Position numbers and translations under genes: made by a program
The notes under the pieces: model-generated
Told to the model about the DNA's origin: nothing
Databases searched by the model: none
What the model saw: the letters and a program-made list of their open reading frames with translations, nothing else
In this document: positions 14,963-24,411 of the stretch, in pieces
How positions within the stretch are numbered: the first letter of the stretch is position 1
Layout: the number at the start of each line of letters is the position of its first letter
Source of the DNA: an uncultured Mobilibacterium sp.
GTDB taxonomy: Bacteria; Bacillota; Clostridia; Peptostreptococcales; Anaerovoracaceae
DNA length: 64,000 bases
NCBI GenBank assembly: GCA_947254375.1
Contig: CAMYCF010000006.1
Location: forward strand, 9,928 to 73,927
Reading direction: 5' to 3'

Positions 14963-17608
14963 TTATCTATCCCAAAGATCTGCGGGATAGATTTTTTTAT
15001 CCTTCATCTCCGCGAACCTTTCGCTGACCTTTTCCTTGTCCTCTTTATACGTTATACCGAACCATTTATCGCCCGAGTGGAGGACGGTAACGACGGTTTC
15101 GCCGCTTTTTATGAGCTTATCGACACAGAACGGAAGGTAGAATTCTCCCTTAAGAGGATTTTTTGCCAGGATCTCTTCGAGCGCTCCGTCGAAATCGCTT
15201 TCGATCCGCGAGATGAAAGTCCTGTCGAAGCCCCAGAGGTTCATCGATACCGGCGTGCCGAACGGGATGATCTTCTTTGCGCCGTCCATGCCGATGCCGG
15301 TGATAATAAGTCCGTCGCGAGCCTGTTCCCCGTGTCCGCCGAGTTCACCTGAGACGTCATCGACGCTCTCGAGTCCGACCTCCGTGTGCTCCTCTATGTC
15401 TGCGAGCCTGCCGTCTTTTTCGTTGCAGATGCCCCTCGAAACGGTCCCGTTCTCGGAGAGCGTGTTCTCGATGTCGAAGGCGACCATGCAGTAGTCGGAA
15501 GGCGTAACGTCGTTCTTCAAAAAGTCGTAGATGACCCTGAACGCTTCCGCTCCGTAAAAGTCGTCGGCATTTATGACCGCGAAAGGTCCGTCGATCTCGT
15601 TCCTCGCGCTGTATACGGCGTGTGCCGTTCCCCAAGGCTTCGTGCGTCCTTCAGGGACCGCATATCCTTCGGGTATGTCGTTTATGTCCTGATACACATA
15701 TCTGAGGTCGAGGTATTTCCCGGCCCTTTCTTCCATATGGGCTTTGAAAGCTTCTTCGAAGTCCGGCTTTATTATGAACGCGACTTTTCTGAATCCCGCC
15801 TTATAAGCGTCGAAAAGGGAGAAGTCCATTATTATGTCGCCTTCGGAAGTCACGGGGTCGATCTGTTTATCTCCGCCGTATCTGCTTCCCGTTCCGGCCG
15901 CCATTACGACGAGCATCGGCTCTCCGACTTCGCGGAGACGCCTCAGCTCTTTTTCTATCCTTCCGCGAACCTTATCTTCGTCCACTATCTGCTGTATCGT
16001 CCAGACGTCAGGCGACTGAGCGCGTCCCATAAGCGCGATTCTTATGACCGTGCTGACGTGGCCGACATGGCCCTTGTATTCGTCAGGGTGTTTTTTGTAA
16101 TCCTTAGGCTTAGCGGCGTATCCGAGATCGGTCGCGATCGATCTGATCTTATTGAACCAGGCCTCCTGATCGTCGGCGTGGTCGTAGCCGTTGAGATAAG
16201 CCTCGAGTATCTTTTCTTCGTCGCCGCACGTTTCGGCCGGGTACGCGTCTTCGAGCCTGAACGAATCGTCGAAGAAGTATCCGATAAAGTCCATTATCTG
16301 CTGCGCAAACACGAGGTCCTTCCTCGGCTTCGCGTCGCCGCGTCCTATGTCGAGTATCTTTTCGATGTACTCTTCGTCCTCAAATCTGCCGGCGTACTGC
16401 GGTGCGAATTCGTCAGACCAGTCTTTGAGGAATTTTACGAGCTCCTTTGCCGGTATCCTGAGTAGGGTATCCTTTGAGATATCGTTCAGTTTGTCGAGGT
16501 CGAAAAGCGAACCCGAGCGGCTCATTTTTTTCGTGGTAAAATCGAAGTCCTCGATAGGGAGGTCCGGATTTGCCGTCCTCCATTCCTCGAAGTCCGAGTT
16601 GAGGACCGTCAGGAGGTACTCCCTCAGAGCCGTCCTGTGGTAGCCGAGCTTTCTGTAGTAATCGAGCGAGAGCTCCGGATCCTTGCGCTTTGAGAGCTTC
16701 CTCTTGTTTCCGTCTTCGCCGATCTTCATGAGTTGAGCCGTGTGGCAGTATACCGGCGGCTCCCAGCCCAGCTTATCGAAAAGTTCGATATGGATAGGGA
16801 GTGACGGCAACCATTCCTCGCCCCTGACGACATGCGTCGTCCTCATGAGGTGGTCGTCGATTACGTGTGCGAAGTGGTATGTAGGGATGCCGTTTGCCTT
16901 CAGGATAACGACGTCCTGGAAATTGTGCGGCACTTCGAGTTTTCCCCTTATGCCGTCCGTGACCGTCGTCCTCTTGAGCTCTTCGGCGGAGGCGTTAGGC
17001 TCTCCCGTCGATTTGAGCCTCAATACGAACGGCTCTCCCGAGGCGATCTTTTCTTCGACTTCCGCCGCGAGACCTTCGCCTGTATCCCAGTCCCTGTACT
17101 TCGACCAACCTCTGTATATCCCGGGAGCGATCTTAAGCGCTTCCTGCTTTTCGCGTATTTCAGCGATTTCGTCTTCCTTAAGGAAGCAAGGGTATGCCTT
17201 GCCCTCCGAAAGGAGCTTCTTCGCGAAAGTCTGATATATTTCTGCACGCCTGCTCTGCGTGTAATCCCCGTATTCGCCGATGTCGCCGTTTTCCGTCACG
17301 CCTTCGTCGAAGGATATGCCGAAAAACGAGAGCGATGAAATTATCGTCTCGACCGCGTTGTCGACGTGCCTCTTGTCGTCCGTGTCCTCGATCCTGAGGT
17401 AAAAGACGCCGCCGCTTTGGTGGGCGAGCCTTTCGTCGACGAACGCCCCGTACAGATTCCCAAGGTGGATGAATCCGGTAGGGCTCGGACCGAGCCTCGT
17501 TACCTTCGCGCCTTCGGGGAGATCCCTTTTAGGGTATTTTTCCTCAAAAAATTCGGGTGTTTTATCGGCATCTTTGTAGATCATGCCGCTGAGCTTTTTT
17601 GCGTCCAT
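14963..17608 (-). CDS. gltX: Glutamyl-tRNA synthetase fused to a sugar-phosphate nucleotidyltransferase-like domain
   Basis: 881 residues. Residues about 1-560 are a complete class I glutamyl-tRNA synthetase: PSPTGFIHLGNL (HIGH region), LRIEDTD, KLSKRKDPE (KMSKS region) and a C-terminal anticodon-binding domain ending near MGRAQSPDVW. Residues about 565-881 are a nucleotidyltransferase with AAGTGSRYGGDKQIDP (NTP-binding loop), KPWGTAHAV and NADDFYG. This domain normally occurs as a free protein of about 300 residues. The frame is continuous across the junction. An in-frame ATG at 15916 with GGAG five bases upstream opens exactly at the second domain, so a separate nucleotidyltransferase could also be made. 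Start chosen at ATG 17608 (MDAKKLSG), which has GAAGGA upstream; the frame runs further to 17701. Confidence 0.88.
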   Translation of the reverse strand: MDAKKLSGMIYKDADKTPEFFEEKYPKRDLPEGAKVTRLGPSPTGFIHLGNLYGAFVDERLAHQSGGVFYLRIEDTDDKRHVDNAVETIISSLSFFGISFDEGVTENGDIGEYGDYTQSRRAEIYQTFAKKLLSEGKAYPCFLKEDEIAEIREKQEALKIAPGIYRGWSKYRDWDTGEGLAAEVEEKIASGEPFVLRLKSTGEPNASAEELKRTTVTDGIRGKLEVPHNFQDVVILKANGIPTYHFAHVIDDHLMRTTHVVRGEEWLPSLPIHIELFDKLGWEPPVYCHTAQLMKIGEDGNKRKLSKRKDPELSLDYYRKLGYHRTALREYLLTVLNSDFEEWRTANPDLPIEDFDFTTKKMSRSGSLFDLDKLNDISKDTLLRIPAKELVKFLKDWSDEFAPQYAGRFEDEEYIEKILDIGRGDAKPRKDLVFAQQIMDFIGYFFDDSFRLEDAYPAETCGDEEKILEAYLNGYDHADDQEAWFNKIRSIATDLGYAAKPKDYKKHPDEYKGHVGHVSTVIRIALMGRAQSPDVWTIQQIVDEDKVRGRIEKELRRLREVGEPMLVVMAAGTGSRYGGDKQIDPVTSEGDIIMDFSLFDAYKAGFRKVAFIIKPDFEEAFKAHMEERAGKYLDLRYVYQDINDIPEGYAVPEGRTKPWGTAHAVYSARNEIDGPFAVINADDFYGAEAFRVIYDFLKNDVTPSDYCMVAFDIENTLSENGTVSRGICNEKDGRLADIEEHTEVGLESVDDVSGELGGHGEQARDGLIITGIGMDGAKKIIPFGTPVSMNLWGFDRTFISRIESDFDGALEEILAKNPLKGEFYLPFCVDKLIKSGETVVTVLHSGDKWFGITYKEDKEKVSERFAEMKDKKIYPADLWDR

Positions 17609-17855
17609 TTTATCCGTAAAAATTCCTTCTTTAAAAAATTTTTGCCGCGCCTCCTGCGGGGGACAGCGACCTTCAGTATTATATACTAAGGGACGGCCCA
17701 ATGCAATTTACAGCAGCCGGTAAAAACGGCGGACCCTTTTGATTGCAAGCCGAAGGAAGGACGGAGACGGGGACGGGGGTGCCGCGCGAGCGTTGAATGA
17801 CACTCCCCCGTATGATATAATTACGCGATATATTGTGGATGAGCGGAAGGTATCT

Positions 17856-17975
17856 ATGGGATTTATCAAGTTTATATTTTCGATATTGGTGGCGGTCCCG
17901 TTCGCATGGTACGGCGTTAAACTTTTTGACAGGTTTTACGACGAGAACATCAAGGGCAGGAGGAGACGCAGATGA
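17856..17975 (+). CDS. Micro-protein with one membrane helix, coupled to tmk
   Basis: 39 residues: one transmembrane segment (IKFIFSILVAVPFAWYGVKL) followed by a very basic tail ending KGRRRRR. Start ATG 17856 has GCGGAAGG a few bases upstream. Its stop overlaps the tmk start (ATGA), so the two are translationally coupled. I do not recognise a family. The charged tail on the cytoplasmic side suggests binding to a membrane partner or nucleic acid, but this is a guess. Confidence 0.6.
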   Translation: MGFIKFIFSILVAVPFAWYGVKLFDRFYDENIKGRRRRR

Positions 17976-18613
17976 ACAGGGGATTGTTTATCACGGTCGA
18001 GGGCTCCGATGGAGCGGGGAAGACCACACAGATCGACAACATCAGGAAATACCTTGAAGCTCAAGGCTTTGAGACGCTTTGTACGAGGGAGCCGGGCGGC
18101 ACGAAGATAGGGGAGAAGCTCAGGGATCTCCTTCTCGATAAGGAGAACAGCGAGATGGATCCCGTGGCCGAGATGCTCCTCTATGCAGCAGCGAGGGCGC
18201 AGCACGTGTCGGAGGTGATACTCCCTGCGATCGAAGCGGGGAAAGCGGTCATCTGCGACAGGTTCGTCGACTCGAGCGTGGCGTATCAGGGATACGGCAG
18301 AGGCCTGGGAAAACAGGTGCAGGAGGTCAACGAATATGCGACTTTCGGTCTCGAGCCTGACATCACGTTTTTCCTCGACCTTTCACCGGAAGCGGGAAAG
18401 AAGAGGATCGGAGAGGTCGCGCGTGACAGGCTGGAAGCCGAGAAGGAAGATTTTCACAGGCGGGTGTACGGCGGGTACATCGCGATCTGCGGGGAATGCG
18501 CGGACCGCGTCGTTAGGATAGACGCTTCGCGCGATATAGAGAGCGTAAGAAACGAGATCTGCAACTATATGGACAGGCTCATCGTTTCGGGCGGAAAAGC
18601 GGAGAAAGAGTAA
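17972..18613 (+). CDS. tmk: Thymidylate kinase
   Basis: 213 residues, full length. P-loop EGSDGAGKTTQ, the DR(Y/F) region CDRFVDSSVAYQGYGRGLG and the TREPGGT substrate loop are intact. It phosphorylates dTMP to dTDP. It starts within the stop of the micro-protein gene and is followed closely by holB and ricT, a standard Firmicutes order. Confidence 0.97.
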   Translation: MNRGLFITVEGSDGAGKTTQIDNIRKYLEAQGFETLCTREPGGTKIGEKLRDLLLDKENSEMDPVAEMLLYAAARAQHVSEVILPAIEAGKAVICDRFVDSSVAYQGYGRGLGKQVQEVNEYATFGLEPDITFFLDLSPEAGKKRIGEVARDRLEAEKEDFHRRVYGGYIAICGECADRVVRIDASRDIESVRNEICNYMDRLIVSGGKAEKE

Positions 18614-18614
18614 A

Positions 18615-19406
18615 GTGGGTCGCGTGGATTTCGGAGAGACCGTCGCATCGGGCAACATATCACATGCGTACATAATAGAGGGCAGCGCCGCGGCGTTGCG
18701 CACCGCGGCAATCCGCGATTTTGCTAAAGCGCTCATGTGCACGGGACCTGCGGGAGGACCGCTTCCGTGCGGCTCATGTGCATCGTGCCGCAGGATGGAT
18801 GCGGGCACGAACGAGGATCTCGTGGAGCTCGGAGGGTCCGTCAAAGATCTCGAAGAGATGATGAGCAGGATAATAATGCATCCGAACGGTATAAGGCATG
18901 TGGCCGCGATATACGACGGGGACAGGCTTTCCGAGATCCTTCAGAACAAACTGCTGAAGACGCTTGAGGAACCGCCTGAGGGAACGGTGATCCTGATCGG
19001 CGTATCGAACAGGGAACGCCTTTTGGATACGGTACGGTCGAGGTGCAGGTACATAAGGCTCGACGAAAACGATCCCGCAGTCGCTTCGGAAGACAGGGCC
19101 GGGGAACTGCTCGGGCTGCTCGATGCGGGACCTTTTTACAAATATGCGAAGGCTGTCGAAGATAAGGACTTTTTACCGGAAGACGCCGCGGAGTTCCTGA
19201 AGCTCCTCGAAGAAGGGGCGGCCGCTTTTATGCGTGAAAGCGCACTCAAGGACGGCGGAGCATCGGAAGCGGGAGAACGGGAGAAAGCGATTTTTATCAT
19301 ATCGCTCGCCGAAGAGGCGCGCTCGGATCTCGAGAGAAAAGTCGATCACAAGAAAGTGCTCAAGAGGATTTTTTTACAGATAAAAACAGGTATATCGGAA
19401 GGATAG
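18615..19406 (+). CDS. holB: DNA polymerase III delta-prime subunit (clamp loader)
   Basis: 263 residues, shorter than the usual 310-340. It has the zinc-finger cysteines GPLPCGSCASCRRMD and the family sensor region (SNRERLLDTVRSRC-like, SRC motif). The P-loop is not conserved: the equivalent region reads GSAAALRTAAIRDFAKAL. This fits delta-prime, which does not need ATPase activity, but the protein is more reduced than usual. Start is GTG at 18615, two bases after the tmk stop. It lies in the tmk-holB-ricT order expected for this subunit. Confidence 0.85.
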   Translation: MGRVDFGETVASGNISHAYIIEGSAAALRTAAIRDFAKALMCTGPAGGPLPCGSCASCRRMDAGTNEDLVELGGSVKDLEEMMSRIIMHPNGIRHVAAIYDGDRLSEILQNKLLKTLEEPPEGTVILIGVSNRERLLDTVRSRCRYIRLDENDPAVASEDRAGELLGLLDAGPFYKYAKAVEDKDFLPEDAAEFLKLLEEGAAAFMRESALKDGGASEAGEREKAIFIISLAEEARSDLERKVDHKKVLKRIFLQIKTGISEG

Positions 19407-19410
19407 AGAT

Positions 19411-20328
19411 ATGACGACAATCGTTGGAGTAGGGTTCGTGAACGCGGGGAAGACATATTATTTCGACCCGGGCGACGAGCTTTACAAAATGGGAGAAAAG
19501 GTGATCGTCGAGACGGCCAAGGGGCTGGAACTCGGCCGCGTCACCATTGCGAATAAGGACGTTAAGGAGTCCGAAATAGTCGCGCCGCTCAAGCCGATCG
19601 TGCGAAAAGCGACGAAGGCCGATCTTGACGCGTACATCGAAAACATGCGCATGAAGGAAGAGGCGATGGCGGTCTGTGCGGAGAAGATAGCGAAGCACGG
19701 CCTCGACATGAAGCTCATAGACGCCGAATACACTATCGATAAATCGAAGGTGATCTTCTTTTTCACCTCGGAAGGTCGTGTGGACTTCAGGGAGCTCGTC
19801 AAGGACCTCGCGTCTCACTTCAGGATGAGGATCGAGCTTCGGCAGGTCGGCGTGAGGGACGAAGCGCGTATGATCGGAGGCATCGGCATCTGCGGGAGGC
19901 CTTTCTGCTGCAGCAAATGGCTGAGCGATTTTGATCCGGTGACGATAAAAATGGCGAAACAGCAGAACCTCTCCCTGAACCCCGCTAAAATATCGGGATG
20001 CTGCGGAAGGCTGATGTGCTGCCTCAACTACGAGAACAAGACGTATGCCGAGCTGAGGGAGGGCATGCCTAACGAGGGCGAGACGGTCATCACTCCGAAC
20101 GGGACTGCAAAAGTCGTCCGCATAGATCTGTTCGGCGGGAAGGTCGATACGCGCCGCATCGAAAAGGACCCTGAGACAGGCGAGGAGACGCTTTCCCAGG
20201 ATGTCACCGTGTATCCGAAGGCGGACATAAAGCGCATGCGCAAGGGGAAGAAGAAAAAGCAGAACGATGATATGGAAAACATCGATGCGGATACGATGAA
20301 GGAGATAGAAGAGCTTACAAAAGATTGA
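19411..20328 (+). CDS. ricT: PSP1-domain protein RicT (YaaT)
   Basis: 305 residues. A PSP1 domain with the invariant cysteine cluster CGRPFCCSKWL and CCGRLMCCLNYE. In Bacillus, RicT works with RicA and RicF in a complex carrying iron-sulfur clusters that affects RNase Y-dependent mRNA maturation and development. The start has the ribosome site GGAAGGATAGAGAT, four bases after holB. A charged Lys-rich C-terminal region follows residue about 270. Confidence 0.93.
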   Translation: MTTIVGVGFVNAGKTYYFDPGDELYKMGEKVIVETAKGLELGRVTIANKDVKESEIVAPLKPIVRKATKADLDAYIENMRMKEEAMAVCAEKIAKHGLDMKLIDAEYTIDKSKVIFFFTSEGRVDFRELVKDLASHFRMRIELRQVGVRDEARMIGGIGICGRPFCCSKWLSDFDPVTIKMAKQQNLSLNPAKISGCCGRLMCCLNYENKTYAELREGMPNEGETVITPNGTAKVVRIDLFGGKVDTRRIEKDPETGEETLSQDVTVYPKADIKRMRKGKKKKQNDDMENIDADTMKEIEELTKD

Positions 20329-20381
20329 ATCTGCGGGCGTTGATGTGTATAATGACCGTATAGTAAGAAAGGAGTTGCCCC

Positions 20382-20789
20382 ATGGTTGTATCGTTTGATT
20401 TAAAGCAACTGGCGCTGACATTGCTTTTTATAACGCTCATAGTTTTGGTAATTGTTATGATAGTTCTGTGCATCAAGGCCGTGAAGACTCTCGGCAAGGT
20501 GAACGAAGTGCTCGACGATTCGAAGAGGGTCTCCAAGATCGTTGCGGAAAGGAGCGAGCAGCTCGATTACGTGGTCGGTGAGGCATCGGATGCGGTCCTT
20601 TCGATCGCGGACACCGTGCGCGGGAACAGCAATCTCATCGACAAGGTGAGCAATATAGGAATGGGATTCGCTTCGATGAAAGATGTGCTGTCGAACTTCA
20701 GGACGAAGGACGACGAGGCGTTCATGGACAGGGCGAGGGCCCGCAAAGCCTCAAAGAAGGTAAAAAAAGTATACAGAAAGAAAGCCTGA
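20382..20789 (+). CDS. DUF948-like membrane protein
   Basis: 135 residues. One N-terminal transmembrane helix (about 10-31), then an amphipathic helical region (KTLGKVNEVLDDSKRVSKIV) and a basic C-terminus (KASKKVKKVYRKKA). It resembles the DUF948 family of small Firmicutes membrane proteins; the function is unknown. Ribosome site AAAGGAGTTGCCCC. It lies where yabA often sits in other Firmicutes but is not similar to it. A terminator follows at 20855-20886. Confidence 0.65.
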   Translation: MVVSFDLKQLALTLLFITLIVLVIVMIVLCIKAVKTLGKVNEVLDDSKRVSKIVAERSEQLDYVVGEASDAVLSIADTVRGNSNLIDKVSNIGMGFASMKDVLSNFRTKDDEAFMDRARARKASKKVKKVYRKKA

Positions 20790-20854
20790 TCAAAGTCGGT
20801 AACGCATGCCCGGAATATCAGAGCGGTTGCATGCGATATGAGGATATGTGAGAT

Positions 20855-20886
20855 ATAAAAGCCACGCGGTGCGTGGCTTTTTATAT
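20855..20886 (+). terminator. Terminator after the tmk-holB-ricT group
   Basis: Stem AAAGCCACGC (20858-20867), loop GGT, GCGTGGCTTT (20871-20880), then TT. The A/T flanks make it usable in both directions. Confidence 0.85.
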
Positions 20887-20998
20887 TCTTTAATAGATAT
20901 ATAGGTATGTGCTATAATAAGTCAGCCGGGGCATGCGCGATTTTATCGGATAAAAGCGTGCTTTCGGCGACCAATAACTTAAAATCGGGAGAAGTAAA

Positions 20999-22261
20999 TT
21001 GGCAAAGATCTTGGTAAATAAAAGCGGACCGCTTTCGGGCTCCGTAGAGATAAGCGGAGCGAAAAACGCGGTACTGCCGCTTATGGCCGCGACCCTTCTG
21101 ACGGAAGAGGAATGTGTGATAAACGACGCGCCGGCTTTGGCAGATGTTTTTGTCATGCGCAAAATGCTCGAAAACTTCGGAGCGGCCGTAAAGACCGAAG
21201 AAAAGGGCGTTATGAAGATATGCGCGGAGAAGATAACGACCGTGGAAGGAAGCGAGTATCTCGTCCAGGAGATGAGGGCGTCCACCATGGCTATGGGACC
21301 GCTGCTCGCGAGGTGCGGCAAGGCGATAATGCCGCTGCCGGGCGGATGCGCGATCGGCAAAAGACCGATAGACCTGCACCTTAAAGGTTTCAGGGCGCTC
21401 GGAGCCGCCGTCGATGACGACGGAAAGAGGGTCGTGATCACGGCGCCTAAGGGTGGACTCGTGGGAGATGTGATATACCTCGACTTCCCGAGCGTGGGAG
21501 CGACGGAGAACATCCTCATGGCGGCGACCCTGGCGAAGGGCTCGACGATAATAGAAAATGCGGCGAAAGAGCCTGAGATAATCGACCTCGCGAACCAGCT
21601 CAACAAGATGGGCGCGAAGATAAAAGGCGTAGGTACGGATACGATAAGGATCAACGGCGTTGACAGGCTTTCGGGCTCGATCCATTCTGTCATCCCTGAC
21701 AGGATAGAGACGGGGACGTTCATGCTCGCCGCTGCCATAACGCGCGGAGAGGTCCTCATCAAAAATGCGATACCGGGCCACGTAAGGCCTATAATCGCGA
21801 AGCTCAAGGAATGCGGAGTGTGCGTCGAGGTCGTGGGAGACGGCATCCTCGTAAATGCGATCGACCGTGAACTCATCGGCACGCACCTCAAGACCCTGCC
21901 GTATCCGGGGTTCCCGACGGACATACAGTCGCCGTTCATGGCTTTTCTCACCACGGTAAAAGGTGAGAGCGTCGTACAGGAGACGGTCTTCGAGAACAGG
22001 TTCATGCACGTCATCGAGCTCAATCGAATGGGCGCCGATATAACGACGCAGGACAGGAGCGCATTCGTGCCGGGCGGAAAACAGCTCCACGGTGCTCAGG
22101 TCAGGGCGACCGACCTTCGTGCCGGAGCCGCAATGGTGCTCGCAGGCCTCAGCGCAACGGGTACGACCGAGATAAGCGACATATATCACATAGAGCGCGG
22201 ATACGAGAACTTTGTCGAAAAATTCAAAGCCCTCGGCGCCGACATAATGAGAGTCGAGTAG
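20999..22261 (+). CDS. murA: UDP-N-acetylglucosamine 1-carboxyvinyltransferase MurA
   Basis: 420 residues, full length. It carries out the first committed step of peptidoglycan synthesis, adding enolpyruvate to UDP-GlcNAc. SGAKNAVLPLMAATLL and the active-site loop PLPGGCAIGKRPIDLHL are clear; the catalytic Cys (fosfomycin target) is kept. The start is TTG at 20999, giving the family N-terminus (M)AKILVNKSGPL, with GGGAGAAG upstream. A TATAAT box at 20913-20918 is the likely promoter. Confidence 0.96.
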   Translation: MAKILVNKSGPLSGSVEISGAKNAVLPLMAATLLTEEECVINDAPALADVFVMRKMLENFGAAVKTEEKGVMKICAEKITTVEGSEYLVQEMRASTMAMGPLLARCGKAIMPLPGGCAIGKRPIDLHLKGFRALGAAVDDDGKRVVITAPKGGLVGDVIYLDFPSVGATENILMAATLAKGSTIIENAAKEPEIIDLANQLNKMGAKIKGVGTDTIRINGVDRLSGSIHSVIPDRIETGTFMLAAAITRGEVLIKNAIPGHVRPIIAKLKECGVCVEVVGDGILVNAIDRELIGTHLKTLPYPGFPTDIQSPFMAFLTTVKGESVVQETVFENRFMHVIELNRMGADITTQDRSAFVPGGKQLHGAQVRATDLRAGAAMVLAGLSATGTTEISDIYHIERGYENFVEKFKALGADIMRVE

Positions 22262-22285
22262 GAAAGTATAAAAACGGAGGAAAAT

Positions 22286-24265
22286 ATGGCTGACAGCAAA
22301 TATCTCGAGATGCTCGCCAAGAAATATCCGAATCACCGTTCGGTAAAAACCGAGATAGTCAATCTCAGAGCTATCCTCGCGCTGCCTAAGGGCACGGAGT
22401 ACTTCCTGAGCGACTTACACGGTGAGTACGATGCCTTCCAGTATTTCGTAAGGAGCGCATCGGGGACGATAAAAGTCAAGATAGATGAGAATTTTAAGAC
22501 GGTGCTCAGCGAAGCGGACAGGGATTCGCTCGCGGCTCTGATATACGATCCGGACGCGGAGATAGCGCGCAGGGAGAAAAGCGAAGAGGGCTTCGACGCC
22601 TGGTGCGCCGCCGTGATCTATAGGCTCGTCATCATCTGCAGGGCCGTTTCGACCAAATACACTCGCTCGAAGGTAAGGCGTATCCTGCCGGACAACACAG
22701 GCTACGTCATGGACGAGCTCATGTTCGCCGACAACGATGAAAACCGTACGCACTACTACAGCGAGATCATCGATTCCGTCATCGAATATGACATGGCGAG
22801 GACGCTCATAAGGGAGCTCGCTGAGACGATAAGCAGGCTCGCCGTCGATCAGCTCCACATAATCGGAGACGTCTACGACAGGGGACCGAAACCTCACATG
22901 ATCATGGACTTCCTGATGAACGCGAGGAACGTCGACATCCAGTGGGGGAACCACGATGTCGTCTGGATGGGCGCGGCGTGCGGCAACAGGCCGTGCATCG
23001 CGAACATCATAAGGATGAACGTGAGCTACAACAACTTCGACATGCTCGAGTACGGCTACGGCATCAATCTTCGTCCGCTCGCTACGATGGCGGAAAAAAT
23101 ATACGGAGACGATCCGTGTACGAAATTCATGCCGCATATTTTGGATAAAAACAGGTTCGATCCGATCCCGGAGGACCTCGCCGCAAAAATGCACAAGATG
23201 ATAGCGATCTGCCAGTTCAAGTGTGAAGGCCAGGCGATAAAAGCCCACCCGGAATACGGCCTCGACCACAGGCTCCTCCTCGATAAAATAGATTTCGAGA
23301 AGGGAACGGTCACCGCCTACGGGCAGACGTACGAACTCACGGATACGAACATTCCGACGATCGATCCAAACGACCCGTACAAGCTCTCGCCTGAAGAGGA
23401 AGAGGTCATGGTGTCGCTCGAGGCTTCGATACTGCACTCGGAGAAACTCCAGGAGCACATCAAGTTCATGTACAGCCACGGAGCGCTTTACACGATCTGC
23501 AACGGGAACCTCCTCTTCCACGGATGCATACCGACTACGGAAGACGGCGAGTTCAGGGAAGTGACGATAAACCGCGAGACGCACAAGGGCGCCGCACTTA
23601 TGAAGTACCTCGATTCGGAAATAAGGGACGCCTACTTCGATCCGCACAACGGAGAGACATCGGCCGAAGCCGCAAACCTCATGTGGTACCTGTGGCTCTC
23701 GCCTGATTCGCCTCTTTTCGGGAAGGATAAAATGACGACGTTCGAGCGCCTTTTCATCGCGGACAAAGCGTCTCACAAAGAAACGGCCAATTACTACTAC
23801 AAACAGATAAACGGCAGGGAGATCTGCGAAAAAGTGGCAAGGGACTTCGGCCTCGACCCGAAGACGGCAAAGATCCTGAACGGCCACGTCCCGGTAAAGA
23901 TCAAGGACGGAGAAAGCCCGATAAAAGGCGGCGGCATGCTCTACGTCATCGACGGCGGCATATCGAAGGCCTACCAGAAGACGACGGGCATCGCCGGTTA
24001 CACCTTCATCTTCAACTCGCGCTTCATGGCGCTGTCGGAGCACAAGCCTTATCAGCCGCTCAGAGAGGACGGCACTCAGGAATTCAGCAACCCGATCATC
24101 AGAAGGGTGCACGAAATGCCGCACAGGCTCATGATACTCGACACCGATACGGGCGCAGAACTCCGCGAGCAGATAGACGACCTCGAACAGCTCTACGAAG
24201 AGTACAAAAAAGGAAATATCAAAGAGGTCTATCCGAAAAAAGGGAAGTATTACTCCAAGAACTGA
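22286..24265 (+). CDS. fbp: Fructose-1,6-bisphosphatase, class III
   Basis: 659 residues, the normal size of the Firmicutes class III enzyme. It is a metallophosphatase: FLSDLHGEYDAF, GDVYDRGPKPHMIMD and WGNHDVVWMG carry the metal ligands, and NGHVPVK lies near the end. It hydrolyses fructose-1,6-bisphosphate in gluconeogenesis. Ribosome site AACGGAGGAAAAT, 24 bp after murA. Confidence 0.97.
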   Translation: MADSKYLEMLAKKYPNHRSVKTEIVNLRAILALPKGTEYFLSDLHGEYDAFQYFVRSASGTIKVKIDENFKTVLSEADRDSLAALIYDPDAEIARREKSEEGFDAWCAAVIYRLVIICRAVSTKYTRSKVRRILPDNTGYVMDELMFADNDENRTHYYSEIIDSVIEYDMARTLIRELAETISRLAVDQLHIIGDVYDRGPKPHMIMDFLMNARNVDIQWGNHDVVWMGAACGNRPCIANIIRMNVSYNNFDMLEYGYGINLRPLATMAEKIYGDDPCTKFMPHILDKNRFDPIPEDLAAKMHKMIAICQFKCEGQAIKAHPEYGLDHRLLLDKIDFEKGTVTAYGQTYELTDTNIPTIDPNDPYKLSPEEEEVMVSLEASILHSEKLQEHIKFMYSHGALYTICNGNLLFHGCIPTTEDGEFREVTINRETHKGAALMKYLDSEIRDAYFDPHNGETSAEAANLMWYLWLSPDSPLFGKDKMTTFERLFIADKASHKETANYYYKQINGREICEKVARDFGLDPKTAKILNGHVPVKIKDGESPIKGGGMLYVIDGGISKAYQKTTGIAGYTFIFNSRFMALSEHKPYQPLREDGTQEFSNPIIRRVHEMPHRLMILDTDTGAELREQIDDLEQLYEEYKKGNIKEVYPKKGKYYSKN

Positions 24266-24291
24266 GCTTTTCAGAGCGAAAGGAACAAAAA

Positions 24292-24378
24292 ATGACAACG
24301 CTGCAGATGATCCTGGGCGGCCTGACCCTTTTGATCGGCATGTACGCCATGATCAAATTCGTGAACAACAAGAAATAG
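24292..24378 (+). CDS. 28-residue single-helix membrane micro-protein
   Basis: ATG at 24292, 28 codons and TAG, with a good ribosome site GAAAGGAACAAAAA directly upstream. Nearly the whole product is one hydrophobic helix (MILGGLTLLIGMYAMIKF) with a basic end VNNKK. It lies in the 146-bp gap between fbp and the aminotransferase. No family recognised; such micro-proteins often modify membrane enzymes. Support is only the ribosome site and the clean helix. Confidence 0.5.
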   Translation: MTTLQMILGGLTLLIGMYAMIKFVNNKK

Positions 24379-24411
24379 AACTTTTTATCATCGGTCGGGA
24401 GGTGCGTTGAT

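Noticed and set aside
20912..24298. Very long minus-strand reading frames opposite murA and fbp (474 and 627 codons)
   Set aside because: They lie wholly opposite genes with clear family motifs and have low-complexity, Arg/Val-rich translations; they arise from the codon bias of the real genes.
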